Source of the DNA: Aspidiotus rigidus
Lineage: Eukaryota; Arthropoda; Insecta; Hemiptera; Diaspididae
Length of the DNA stretch: 64,000 bases
NCBI GenBank assembly: GCA_035079385.1
Contig: JAVHKY010000013.1
Location: forward strand, 10,538,001-10,602,000
Direction: 5' to 3'
Shown here piece by piece: positions 10,714 through 21,616 of this stretch. Position 1 is the stretch's first letter. Every line of letters begins with the position of its first letter. The translations under genes and the position numbers were made by a program. The notes under the pieces are model-generated. The model had not been told where the DNA came from, ran no database searches, and saw only the letters and a program-made list of their open reading frames with translations.

Positions 10714-11760
10714 CAGGGTTGCAAAAAATTAAGTTTTTTAGAACAAAAAACGTGTTTTTTTTCTGTTTAAAACGTGTTGGAAATTAATTTTTTTTCTTCA
10801 GAGTTTAAAAAAGGGTTTTAAACATGTTTAAAACGGCATTTCTGTACAAATTTTGTAAATTTTATTGTTTCAAACATATAATGACCTAGCGTTTATGGCA
10901 GGTTATCTCCAGGTTTTTTCGCTGGACACTCACGCTCTCTTGTGCGTGAGTACGCGTGACTTTAAATTCATGACGTGCCATCCACGTTTAAAACTTTTTT
11001 TTCCTCAAATTCCAATGTTTAAAAACATGTTTGAAACAGTGTTTACAACAATTCCGTTTAAAACATTGCAACCCTGGCAACTAAGGTCCTCTCACTGCTC
11101 CAAGTTAGCAAACATTTTTTTTTTTTTTTAAAGAACAGACGTGTTTTTTTTTAGTTTAGAACGTTTTTTCTGTTTAAAATATGTTGGAAACTGATATTTT
11201 TTCTTCAAAGTTTTCAAATAGTCTTTTAAACATTTTTAAAACGGCGTTTCTATTCGGAGTGCTGGTAGCAATCGCGCGCTACTGTCGACTCTCTTATAGA
11301 CGTGACCATGTACAATTTCCCATTCAACTACGTGTTGACTAATCTCGAAATATCTTGGGAACGAAAGCTTTAATTTAAAAATTGAAGAGAATAAATTTGA
11401 TTAGTCTTTAAATTGACTTCGAAGTGAGACCATTTTCATCTTGGTCTGAAGACTTTCGGAAAATGATCAAGTTCTTTTTTTCCACACCATTGAAATTGTA
11501 GAGCGCGACTCTTTCGCGCTTGTACTCCAAATACTAATTTTGTATATTTTGTTGTTTCAAACATGATGACCTAGCGCTTGTTGTGGGGTTGCTCTGGGTT
11601 TTTTCCCTAGACACTCACGTTTTCTTGTGCGTGAGTACGCGTGACTTTGAATTCATGACGTTTCGTCCAAGTTTAAAACGTTTTTTTTCTCAAATTCCAA
11701 TGTTTAAAACATGTTTAAAACACCGTTTAGAACGATTCCATTTAAAACATCGCAATCCTG
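10714..11760. mobile_element. hAT-type MITE, CAGGGTTGC family, composite copy
   Basis: Starts CAGGGTTGC at 10,714. One inverted end ACCCTG lies at 11,071-11,076 and a second, GCAATCCTG, at 11,752-11,760. A segment of about 130 bp containing GACACTCACG and GTGAGTACGCGTGAC is present twice (about 10,866-10,990 and 11,551-11,680). The outer flanks (CACTCTAG and CACTGTCC) only half match. It is probably a nested or recombined pair. The short plus-strand frames inside (10,865-11,131 and 11,583-11,939) come from the duplicated segment and are not genes. Confidence 0.6.
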
Positions 11761-12178
11761 CACTGTCCACTGGGTGGCGTTACTATTCGGACCGGTCGTC
11801 CGCTAAAGAACGTTACAATCGTGAATTGGCAACGTTAAAAACGGGATCAGAGCGATTGTTCTATTTGAATATTCAATCTCAGAATAACATGAGAGCAAAG
11901 CAATTTGAGAGAACAAAATTTGCAGTGCGTAAAATCTAATACAAATCATCTTCTCATTTAAATATTGATTCAGAGCGATTTAAGAAAACCTTCTCTTTCC
12001 GCCCATCACCCGCACCACCCATCGCATTCTCCCATCTTTGTTTTGCGTTGTCTGGCAAAAATTAGCGGGAATTTATACCATACGTGATATTATAATTTAA
12101 AGATTTCTTTCTCAAATAATAACAGTGTAAAAATGCAGTGCAGCAGCTTTCAGCAGACATTAGTTCCCATAAGAAGAG

Positions 12179-12347
12179 CATTGGTAACATTCGATCATAC
12201 GTATTTCAAAATGAAGAATAAATATGGAATAAGAAGTTTATAATATTTGCAATCCAAAAGCTATACGGTATTTGAGAATCAACTTTTTATTCCTTATTTA
12301 TACTTCACTTCGAAATGCTGATGTATGATCAAATGTTACCAATACTA
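12179..12347. repeat. Foldback element
   Basis: Arms at about 12,179-12,240 and 12,283-12,347 are inverted copies sharing TTGGTAACATT, GATCATAC and ATTTC...GAATAAATA. The loop is about 45 bp. It has no coding content. Confidence 0.65.
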
Positions 12348-12464
12348 TTTTTACGGAAATTGATATATTAACTGGAAGAAATGTGCGCAATATCGTTTTC
12401 AAATATCGCATTGCGACGTCACCGGTGATGAATTTCATTGTATTGAAAAAGTATTTTCAAGTGT

Positions 12465-13110
12465 ACAATTCTACTTTATTATAGTTGCTTTTACAAGAGT
12501 ACTTCCGGGTGTCATCCCTCACATCAGTTGTGTCCCCTAGTTGTGTCGCATAAAACTTTTTCAATATCGTTGCTCTACAATCAATCCGTTTTTTAATTTT
12601 ACGGTCATCCATCATAGAGAAATATACTCGCAAGGAGTAAGAAACACAAATACAAGAACCGCAATAAAATCAAACAATCCGAGCGCTTTCGGCTAAACAG
12701 CCATTCTCACGGTATAGAAAGCGACTGAACCCAACACCAACAAGAACGAGGAGGTCATGACTGAACCAGCGAATCATCGAAATGTGAATCATCCTCATAG
12801 ACTAATTCAATCAAACCCTCCTCAGGAATGTACCTGTTCAACACGGTAATGTCTTTAATATTTCGGTGACGATGAATTTCAATTTCTTCTAATGCTAAGC
12901 GCCTAAAATATGATTTTTCCTGTGGAGGAGAACTTCAGATCCCTCTTTGAGACTATGACCACATTCAATTAATTAATGGTCAGCAAACGTCGACTCCCCT
13001 ACTTTTCTTTTCTTTTTTCCCAGGCTTTCCTGTGTTCATCAACTCTAATTTGGAATTGACGGCTAGTCATACCTATGTACACGCTCGGGCAATCACCAAG
13101 GCCACCCTAT
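12465..13110 (-). mobile_element. Penelope-like element fragment, endonuclease end
   Basis: On the minus strand, from about 13,110, one frame reads GDCPSVYIGMTSRQFQIRVD then EHRKAWEK, the core of a GIY-YIG endonuclease. After a stop the neighbouring frame continues with FADHLIN, GHSLKEG and ILGALALEEIEIHRHRN. Penelope-like retroelements carry this endonuclease after the reverse transcriptase. The 3' part, about 12,660-12,720, has CGAAAGCGCTCGG, and the block at 12,465-12,560 resembles the terminal sequence of the larger copy at 57 kb. Frameshifts and stops show it is dead. Confidence 0.8.
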
Positions 13111-13924
13111 AAACACCCCCCCTCTCGGCCATCGGTATCGGATCCTTTAACTTGACCAGAAGGCTATGAGACGTTATCAAAGTACATAGAAATGAACGTA
13201 ATGCTTAATTGGCTCTGGCTCTCAGAATCCAAAATTAAAGAGCGGAACTGAGCCACAGACTTACAAAGCGGAGCCACTCCTCAATTATAGATCAGTCTGT
13301 ATTGATTTGTTTTTCTTATTTTAGATACTATATGATACAGAATTGAGGTTTGAATAACATATTGAAAAATCCAAGAAAAATTAGATTAAGGAGGTCAACC
13401 ATAGAAGCGCTAATGTTTGGTGAGATGATAGGGAACTTTTTGTTTTTATTACGGCAGGCTGCTATTGCATAATTTTCGTACTTGTAAAAAAAAAATAGTG
13501 AATAAGAGAGAGATAGAAAATAGAAACTGAACAAAGAATCACTAATACAGAAATAGCTTTCAGCTCCTTGGCTCAAAAAGAAAAGCTAGAGCTGCTTCTG
13601 ATTCTGGGCTCTCGGCTCTTTTTTTTTCTAAAAATAGGGAGCAGGGCCGCTCAGTCTATTCTTCTGAGAGCTAGCTCCTTCAAGCTTATCATTCATTTGT
13701 CGATTACACAAAAAAGGGTTTGCCCGATCCTTACTGAAGATAAAATTTTATTCAAACTTATGATATTCTTTGGTTATGGAGGTATGATAAATAGTTTCTA
13801 AAGGATGGTGTTGTGTCAATTGAAAAAATGTAAGCTCATGGAAAGTTTGCAAGCGATCTAATTTTATAAAAAAGACTAAGATAAAAAATGATGTTTTATA
13901 TGTAGATAAAAAAAAAAAAGAAAA

Positions 13925-13946
13925 AAGTGAAGTGAAGTGAAGTGAT
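13925..13946 (+). repeat. GAAGT microsatellite
   Basis: Four tandem GAAGT units (GAAGTGAAGT pattern) follow an A-rich run. Confidence 0.8.
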
Positions 13947-14081
13947 ACGAATTCACACGAGAATAGCCTCAACTTTCGGAATAAAATTATTTGATGACAA
14001 TATGCCCGTGACCTCTGAACACCGTACACGGATATTTCTATTTCGAAATTTTGGAATAATACGAGAAAGTTGTTTACTTAC

Positions 14082-14224
14082 CCAATATGGCCATAACTAC
14101 ATCGTCTTTCAATATCTCTATCGAACCCCTGGATATGAAATACAGCGAAATCAATACATCCCCTCGATGTACAAGTACGTCTCCGGGTGGGGCGTGGGTT
14201 GTTTTAAATTTCAACGACAGTGCC
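14082..14224 (-). CDS. sei: ERG channel exon: CNBHD beta-roll
   Basis: 143 nt, residues 394-441. It encodes [31 protein letters not shown] and VVMAILG, the beta-roll of the cyclic-nucleotide-binding-homology domain. In this family the domain does not need cyclic nucleotides and is involved in gating and assembly. The acceptor TTCTAG lies above 14,224 and the donor GTAAGT begins at 14,081. The single base left over is completed by GT of the next exon to give Gly, matching the invariant Gly-Lys-Asn-Asp. Confidence 0.95.
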
Positions 14225-14299
14225 CTAGAATCGGTGGAAAGTTACGTGATTAAAATGTAACTTGATCTGGTTGTCGCGAAATTTAACAGATCCTTTTAC

Positions 14300-14448
14300 C
14301 TTAAACATCCGGGAGATGCTCCGTTGAAAGCGTCGCAATTTTTGAGCAAATTTCTATTCAAATGTAAGCAGATGTCCGCTTGAAGGCACTCGGGAAATGC
14401 TTTTAAAACGCTGTTCATATCGATACCGTTTGTGTAGGTCCAAGCGTG
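14300..14448 (-). CDS. sei: ERG channel exon: C-linker and start of CNBHD
   Basis: 149 nt, residues 345-393. It encodes [12 protein letters not shown], then [20 protein letters not shown] and a cysteine-containing segment ending CLR. This is the second half of the C-linker, which couples the tetramerised gating ring to S6, and the entry into the cyclic-nucleotide-binding-homology domain. The acceptor TTTTTCAG is above 14,448 and the donor GTAAAA begins at 14,299, inside an Arg codon that ends phase 2. The following intron is 75 bp and contains in-frame stops, so it must be removed. Confidence 0.95.
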
Positions 14449-14530
14449 CTGAAAAAGGCGGATAGATTTTCATCATATACGTTCATGAGAGGGCAGCATT
14501 CAACTTGTTCTTCCTCGACCCTACACTTAC

Positions 14531-14691
14531 TTGAAAATACTCTTCTAAACGTTGCTTCAACGGATGCGGAATTTGGTGAAATCTTATAAATTCGCGTACC
14601 CGCAACATTTGCGTATGATATCTGGCCGTTCCTGAATATAGCCTTTGAATGATAGCGGATACGTTACCGAAAATGCTGGCGTACATTAGAG
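14531..14691 (-). CDS. sei: ERG channel exon: S6 and C-linker start
   Basis: 161 nt, residues 291-344. It reads [20 protein letters not shown], the inner half of S6, then the first C-linker helices ([30 protein letters not shown]). The Tyr and Phe of MYASIF correspond to the two aromatic residues that bind blocking drugs in human hERG. The acceptor TTCGCAG is above 14,691 and the donor GTAAGT begins at 14,530. It ends in phase 0. The next intron is 82 bp. Confidence 0.96.
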
Positions 14692-15697
14692 CTGCGAAAA
14701 TGAAAATCACGCTTACAACAGAGAATCTCAAAAGCTTCACATCGGTAGTAGCAGCGAAAAGTTTGCGTCTGATAGCAGATGCAAAGAATGCTCATTTTAA
14801 GCTCATTTAATTCGCGCGCTTGATAGAAGAGTCGAAAAAGGAAAGTAGTTTCATTTCACAAAAATTGATAGCGAAAAGAGAGAGACCGCGAGGACGACGA
14901 ATAAGCAAGCTGTAATTAAGGAAGAAAGCAGTCTTTTGTTTTCGACAGACTGGATTTTGTCGTCGATGTGTCGCGAAAAGTTCGTTCGCTTTCTGTTCGA
15001 CGAAAAATGTGCGCGCTTTTTTGAAATCCGCGAGAAAGTTTCGAGGCACGTAAACGCGCTCGCTGGGATTGATATCGATGTTAATTTTTGCGACAAATAA
15101 TTTTCGAGAACTTTTCGCACGCTGTTAAAGAGGGAATCGTAAGCGCCACAAGAGAGGGGGCGGAAATAAAAAGAAGAAATTAGAAAATGAACAAAATCAA
15201 ATAATGTTTCGATAAACGCGTACGTATTTTTGCGCAAACAACAGCGAGCTGTATTATATGTACTATACGTACATATATTACGGATACTACTTTTCTTCGG
15301 GGCGAATACGTGTTCGAGAATGCGTTTGCAGAAAACAGTTATCTGCGCTATTAACATCAAACTCCCTCGAGAGTACGTAGTACCGCGAATTTAGAACTAA
15401 ACGCGCGAAAGCGAAAATTTTCTTTCTTCATAAACCGTATAAGTAGTTTACAAAATGAAATCGAGAATGCTACATTCACGGTAAAGAATGTGTACAAGCT
15501 TATTTTGCGATCAATATTACAGTCGCTTTTTAGGGAAAGCTGTCACTGATACACACAAATAAGTCACGAGTGTCAACGAGAATTTGTTTTCCATTTTCTC
15601 TCTCTCTCTCTCTTTCTTTCTCATCCTCTCGCGCTTTCGTTTCTTCAGCACGTACACATAGTAAACTATATTTTCGCATAAATTTAAAAGCACTTAC
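14692..15697 (-). other. Intron between pore and S6 exons
   Basis: About 1.0 kb, CpG-containing and free of obvious transposons. A TC-rich microsatellite lies at about 15,595-15,625. The minus-strand open frames here (14,807-15,049 and 14,851-15,360) have no recognisable content and lie wholly inside the intron. Confidence 0.6.
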
Positions 15698-15818
15698 ATC
15701 CGACTAGCATAACGCAAATGGTGAACACTTTTTCGGAATCCGTATTCGCTGCCACGTTACCGAAGCCAACAGAGGTCAGACAGCTGAAGGTGAAGTACAA
15801 CGCTGTGATGTATTTGGA
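15698..15818 (-). CDS. sei: ERG channel exon: pore helix and GFGN selectivity filter
   Basis: 121 nt, residues 251-290. It encodes [20 protein letters not shown] followed by N, the pore helix and selectivity filter, then the extracellular end and first half of S6 (ICVMLVG). GFGN instead of GYGD is typical of the ERG group. The Thr-Ser-Val before GFG matches the residues that line the inner mouth of the human channel. The acceptor TTTTCAG is above 15,818 and the donor GTAAGT begins at 15,697. The exon ends with the T of a Ser codon completed by the next exon. Confidence 0.96.
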
Positions 15819-15896
15819 CTGAAAATGAAGCAAACAATTCCTATAAGGCATTCTACCAAATATGATACGCCATATGGAGCTAATAAATTTACCTAC

Positions 15897-16035
15897 TTTT
15901 AAGCTCGGCCCGCTATGATTGCCAATTTGGTCGTGCGGCGCATAAAACTGGTGGGTATCACTTGCCAGTATGTCTAACCAGCCGATGGTCGTATTTGTAG
16001 AATCGCTTAGCTTTTCCGTGATGGCAATCGCGTAC
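15897..16035 (-). CDS. sei: ERG channel exon: outer-pore turret
   Basis: 139 nt, residues 204-250. It begins YAIAI, completing S5, then gives the long extracellular S5-pore linker that is peculiar to ERG channels, including IGWLDILA and ending GPSLK. In vertebrate ERG this linker shapes fast C-type inactivation and toxin sensitivity. Two possible N-glycosylation sites, NTT and NHS, are visible. The acceptor is TACAG above 16,035 and the donor GTAGGT begins at 15,896. The alternative donor two codons on would break the frame of the next exon, so it was not chosen. The following intron is only 78 bp. Confidence 0.93.
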
Positions 16036-16917
16036 CTGTATAGAAGCACCGATTGACGAAAAACGTTAAATCTCTGCGATTAAAAGTAACAACAACAATG
16101 CAAATTTATTGCTATCAAGAGAATACGGATAATTTTCAACGGAAGACCCAGCACCGTATTTGTTTCGTCGAATAACTTCCCCGATGACCAGAGGTAAGGT
16201 TTGGATTAAGGGCCCTACTGATTGTAACTTGTCACGCGAAAGTCCTCCTGAAAAACTCCCAAATCTTTTGAGGAATCGTTCTTGAGAAAAGAGAACACTT
16301 GAAGTCATCTTGCAATATTGCCAGACGCGGAGTGCAAGAATGTATTGAATTTTTCAGTGAATTGGTTCCGGGAACAAATAAGATGGATCAGCCGTTTTTT
16401 TCATAAAAACGGAAAAGGACCAGAAATTTTGGGAAAGAATCTGATTGGACACATTATTTATTTAAAAAATCTGAACATATCAAAACAAGTCGAAAAGTAT
16501 TAAATAATATCAAAAAAAGTCGAAAAGTATTGCAATATATCGAAAAGTATCGAAAAAAATTGAAAAAAGCCGGACATTCTTGAATGAGTCAGAAACACCA
16601 AAAAAAGGACAAAATTTGTAAGAACCAGCAAATTTGATGAAATTTCCATAAAGGAACCGGATCTGACAACACCACCATTGTTTCAATCTGAACAGTACAT
16701 TGGGCTCAAAAATTTTCTCCGAATCTCAAAGCACTTCAGCTACAACCTCAAATTTCAACTTTTGGCTCAAGCTGATGTCCTTCAAAAATTTAGCTTTGGC
16801 TCTCAGCTTTTATTAAAAAACAATTTATTACTTCTTTTAGCGAGCTTCCAGCGAACTATTAGAATTCGATAAACACCCCTACTATTGAAATTTGACATAA
16901 AATCCAAGTATTACATA
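16036..16917 (-). other. Start of the 10.5-kb S4-S5 to turret intron
   Basis: This is AT-rich and holds several copies of TCGAAAAGTAT around 16,480-16,560. I see no transposon boundary. Confidence 0.5.
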
Positions 16918-17282
16918 TAGTCCATGGGCCATAATAGAAAACTATGGTTTTTGGTTCCACGTGGGAGGACAAAGCGTCCCTTTGGGATATGTCAGTAGGG
17001 GTGATACTTGACATAAAAAACGATGATAGACATCTGAGAAGAGCAGCTTTTCAAAATGGCGGCCAATTTCAAAATGGCGGATCGGTCTTCTGGTAAAAGG
17101 CGAATAACTCATATTGTAAGGGTCAAATTTTTTACCTTTCTTTTTCAATAAAATAAAATAAGGCCCCAAATAACATATCCAACTTCCCGTCCCTCACATC
17201 CTAATAAATTTTCTGTGGTACGTTCTACCGCCCGAAAATCAATGTTTTGCAAATATCTTGAAAAATTGGGCCTCAATCATGA

Positions 17283-18893
17283 TGTAAATACTGTAAATAT
17301 TTTTCGGTGAGTAAATGTCCGGCTGTTTAAACTGTAGCATATATTGGAAACTACTAGGATTATTAGGTGTTCATCAGTCACGTTCGTGTGAAGAGAACAT
17401 CTATAAATAGTCGCGAGATTTCTTGTTCTTGAAAAGAAAGGAAGGAAAGGTTTTACGACAAACACATGTGCCTAGGTTTAGACAAACTGACTGCACTTTC
17501 AACGTTTACCATTGTAATTGAGCGATGATTGTGTCGTTCTACAGTCAACGATCTTCAACGCATGTAAAAAAAATCCTGTATCGCTTATAAGAAATACTTA
17601 GGCTGGCGCGGGTAGCCGGGTCCAGGGACGCCACCGGACGAAAGTACGCGCGATCGAGAAGGGTAGGTTTCAAATTGCTCTGTTTATTAGTGAATCAGTT
17701 CGGTTAAATCGTGGTCGATCGTCGAAGTTACTAAACGTCTAATGCAGCCGTTGTATTGTGTCTGTGTTGTGTCGAGGTTTTGTTCCATTTGTAATTAGAA
17801 ATTGACTTTTTGGAGAAAGTACTCTCATAGGTGGTGACGGAGTATTCGTATACGTGTAGGGTGCTCTTAATAAGTTGAGTCGTACGCGCGTACATTATTG
17901 AGCTACTGATATCGTATTGGTGAGTTGGTTCACTGAGCACCATTCTTTTATCGTTATAATATTTAGATCGATGTACGAGTAGGGTACAATAACTATATTC
18001 ATAGTTACTACCTAACTATAGAGAGCATAAGTTAATTAATTATTGTGGGCTGACTAGTCAGGGAAGAGTCGGTCTCCCGTTGAGGAGGTTACCGTGACCG
18101 AAGGACTGGTCAGGCCGTTGAGACGGCTGTAGTTGGATTTTTCTTATTGAGAACGCACAAGTCCATCAGGATCGTTTGTATAAACAGACTGATCAAGATG
18201 TTGACAGTATTTGAGTACAGGTCGACGGATGAGGCAGTACTTCAGATGGTTATAAATACAGAGCGCCGACCGAGGCAGTACTTTGTTTTGTGCATTGCTG
18301 CATGCATTGTATATGGTAGACGTTGGTTAGATTAAGGCCACGTCTGATGGACGTTTTGGCATTAGATAAGGCGCTACTGGATTAAGTAGATGGTAGTCGA
18401 CGCTGTGGGTGAGCCACATGTAGAGCGTCGGAGGTCTGGCTCACAAATCGTTGGTAGAGGCCGGCCAATCTCTGCCTTCGTGGTAGTGGGAGGATCCTGC
18501 CTTGATTCGGACTTGTGCAGAAAATGGATATAAAGAGGAGAGATACTTTGGTGGTAGAATCATCTTGTAATTGTCATTGGTTGGGTCTGAGCACTGTTTG
18601 ACCACCAACACTCTCATTAGAGTTTTTGCGGATTCTGCTCGTCATATAGTTTAGACTAGCTTATTATTAGCGATGGGAGTAGTGCTCAACCGTTTTTAAT
18701 TTTACAGGGATCGTTTATGACGTAAAGAACCAATCAGTCACCGTCAGCGCAGGTAATTAGAATCAGTAAGATAAGTCAGTCTAGTTGTCGAAGGTTTAAA
18801 TTCTGTTCTATTATTGTATTGACGCCTTGCTTAGTTTAGAACAGGCAACTTGTACTCCTCTCCCTCTCTCTTACACGAAAAATTAGCTTCACA
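17283..18893 (+). mobile_element. Probable solo LTR, 1.6 kb
   Basis: The insert starts TGTAAATACT and ends AGCTTCACA, giving the TG...CA ends of an LTR. It is flanked by ATGA at 17,279-17,282 and 18,894-18,897. Aligning the two sides to the uninterrupted right arm near 21,890 shows that the insert is exactly what is missing there, which supports the boundaries. A TATAAAG at about 18,529 could be the promoter of a plus-strand LTR. No internal retrovirus-like genes are present. At 1,611 bp it is long for a solo LTR, so the internal part could include more than one piece. Confidence 0.65.
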
Positions 18894-19294
18894 ATGAAAA
18901 GTTTCAGATAAACAATGTTCCTTGTAAAATTTGTTATAGAAAATACCATTCAAACTTTGCTATGCGTTCAATTATCAGCTTCAAAAGTTCGTCAAAAATT
19001 GGGAACTTTGGGAAAAATTCAATTTTTTAGCAATAAATATCTAAAAAACCAAACACAAATAAAATAAAATTTCAAACAAAAACTATGATTGAAAAATTTT
19101 AACTGCAAAATAGATTGCCTAAACTTTCTTCCAAAGTTTGTCGAAAGTTCTGAGCTTTTGGAAGGGAATCGATTGTTCTAGGGTGTCCAGTTTGACACTT
19201 TTGAGCGACTTGGTCACTTTTTAGCGGGGAACCCGCTATCCATTTTGTTAGGAGATTACATCCTCAGAAAACGTCCGCGTCCGCGAAGTTAGTA

Positions 19295-19315
19295 ACCTAA
19301 GGTTAGGTTAGGTTA
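19295..19315 (+). repeat. Short TTAGG run
   Basis: AGGTTAGGTTAGGTTA occurs at about 19,300. TTAGG is the telomere repeat of most insects, but three units can arise by chance. Confidence 0.5.
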
Positions 19316-19479
19316 CGGGACTTAGAGGAATTTCGAGTCTCGAGCTATATATATTTTTTTTATTTATATATTGTTTATTTTTTGGGGTGGTACCGACAAC
19401 AGCTTGGGGGCCAATTATCGCCGACACCACCCTTGAGAGATCGATCCATGAGTCTTAATGTGCCTCTAATTACAAGAAA

Positions 19480-19482
19480 AAA

Positions 19483-19545
<63 letters not shown>

Positions 19546-19610
19546 TAAAATAAAAATAAAATAAAATGGAAAGTAGCCGCGCACACACACACACATACAC
19601 ACACAAGCAC
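19480..19610 (+). repeat. Compound microsatellite
   Basis: AATA, AAT and AAAATA runs are followed by CA repeats. The open frames across it (poly-Tyr and poly-Ile on the minus strand) are artefacts of the repeats. Confidence 0.95.
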
Positions 19611-19684
19611 ACAAGCATGACCAGTTGTCTCAAAGACCCAACGCCAATTGAGATTCGGTACCACCGAAGTGCAACCGCAGAAGC

Positions 19685-19960
19685 ATGACTGCGTATATGA
19701 TAGGAGAGGGGGGGGGGGGACTTGGAAGAATTTTGACTTTCGAGCTACCGTCCGCCGTCCAACCAAAAACTTAGAAAAATTTTGAGACTCGAGCTATATA
19801 TGATAGGAGGGGGACTTGGAAGAATTGTGACTTCCGAGCTATATATGATAGAAGGGGGACTTAGAAGAATTTCGACTCTCGAGCTATATATGATAGGAGG
19901 GAATGTAGAAGATTTCGATTTGAATTATATGACAAGATTATCAACTCAGTTCCACACCAC
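19685..19960 (+). repeat. Composite-repeat family cluster
   Basis: Four tandem copies of about 60 bp, each with GAGCTATATATGATAG, AGGGGGACTT and AATTTCGACTCTC-like sequence. One carries ACCGTCCGCCGTCC. The same words recur through the window (see 28.5, 43.5, 60.1 and 61.6 kb). Confidence 0.75.
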
Positions 19961-20378
19961 CTGAGAGGTCGAGTTAAGAAATTGCGGGTTCCTCGCTGCC
20001 ATTGCAACGTCTGCAATGGCTTCTAATTTTTAGGCTTCAGTCACTTTTAGGCACTTTTTAAAGAAAGTAGTCACTTTGGTCACTTTTTCATCCATACTTG
20101 AAGATCACAAGCTTTTCCGGTGTTGCCATCACTTGGTATGTGTTTGACCGCGGATCTTTCTTTCTTTCTTTTTTTGACCTGGTAGGTACCCTCGCATCTC
20201 GCTTCCCGTACCACTTGGAGCCTTTTCTTTTTGATAATGCAGTTACTTTTTGGACCAATTGAGCGTTTCCTTCTTTTTATCAGTCCATTAACAAAGAAAT
20301 GTTTTGGGACCCATCATTTGCATAGATATATTTTAACGAGAAATAATTCAAATTAAATATTTTTAAAAAATACTCAGC

Positions 20379-20817
20379 TGTTGCTCATGAAGTTGATTGA
20401 ATTGACTTTTATCGTAAGTGAACTAAAAAGAAAAAACAAGAGTTTGAATCAAAAAAACTTTATAGTTACGAAACAAAATATTGAATCATTTTGTAATCAA
20501 ACATTCATATGTAAAATCTTACAGCAGCAATATAATATTCACTTATAAAGAAGGCAATAGTGAAAATCTAGAGGCTGTTTGTTCCTAATATAATGGAAAA
20601 CTGAATAACTAAATGATTGTATCACTTATAGGAAGCGTTAGATTATATGAGTTAGTAGGATACGGAGGTGTTGCTGTAAGATTTTACATATGAATGTTTG
20701 ATGACAAAATTATTCAATATTTTATTTAGTAACTAGAGTTTTTTCGATTCAAACTCTTGTCTTTTTCTTTTTAGTTCAGTTATGAGGAACTCAATTCAAT
20801 CAACTTCATGAGCAACA
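20379..20817. repeat. Palindromic element with 150-bp arms
   Basis: Arms at 20,379-20,528 and 20,668-20,817 are inverted copies. Shared stretches include TCATGAAGTTGATTGAATTG, AAGAGTTTGAATC and AAACATTCATATGTAAAATC. The loop is about 140 bp. It has no reading frame and lies near the centre of the larger 16.9-22.2 kb inverted repeat, but need not be part of it. Confidence 0.75.
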
Positions 20818-20834
20818 CCGGATTCTTTTTTTAA

Positions 20835-21616
20835 TTATTTTATATTTTATATTGCATTGTGTTCTAGAATAAATAATTCGAAATAATTCACAATCAAGAA
20901 AATTATTTAGCAGATATTCAAAGAACCTATTTTGTGTGGTTTTAAGAGATTGCAGCGCCATGTGCGGATGAACAGCTTAAATATTATTTAATTTTGTCCA
21001 AAGTATAGCAAGATCAACGCGTATGGCGGCAAACGGCAAATTAGGTACAATCCCTCATCAAGATTTTGTTCCTCTGACTGCAACTAAGCCACTGAACTGT
21101 TATCGGCATCACTTACCAATAAAAATACTTGAAATAAATAAACAAAAGTATTTAATGTGATTTCTACAGATTTTTTTTTCAATGTTGAAGCTCACTATAG
21201 ACTTTTTATGATGACCATTAGCTTTACAATAAAGATGTAGTGAATTTTGGGAGAATCACTTTTGGGTTTAAACTTTTCCTCATTAAAGCTTTACTTTGGA
21301 GGATATTTGGAAACAATCACTTTCCTTCCAAACGCTCAGAACTTCCGACAATTTTTAAAAGGAAGTTTAAGTACTCTATTTTACAGACAATTTCAAAAGG
21401 AACATTTTTTGTTTGAAAGTTTTTCTTATTAACTCAATTCTCCAAAATATTTACTATGAATCGATTTTTTCTAGAAGCTCACAACTTTCAAAAGCTTTTC
21501 ACGATTAAAACTAGATTGACAATAAAATTCAGATGGTCCGTGATGTAGTAAATTTCATGAAAAATAATTTTTGTTTGGAACTCCTTCTTATTAGAATAGC
21601 TTATTTTTTTGTAATA
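20835..21616. repeat. AT-rich diverged repeat units
   Basis: Between about 21,180 and 21,900 a unit of roughly 190-200 bp recurs in diverged form, recognised by TTTGTTTGAA, AATCACTTTCCTTCCAAA-type and CCCAAACTTCCCAAC-type words. Part of it overlaps the right arm of the large inverted repeat. The stretch 20,835-21,180 shows nothing else. Confidence 0.45.

Noticed and set aside
14851..15360. 169-codon minus-strand open frame
   Set aside because: It lies within a channel intron, overlaps another frame and shows no domain, motif or splice logic.
19375..19766. Poly-Tyr / poly-Ile open frames
   Set aside because: They are translations of AAT and AATA microsatellites and CA repeats.
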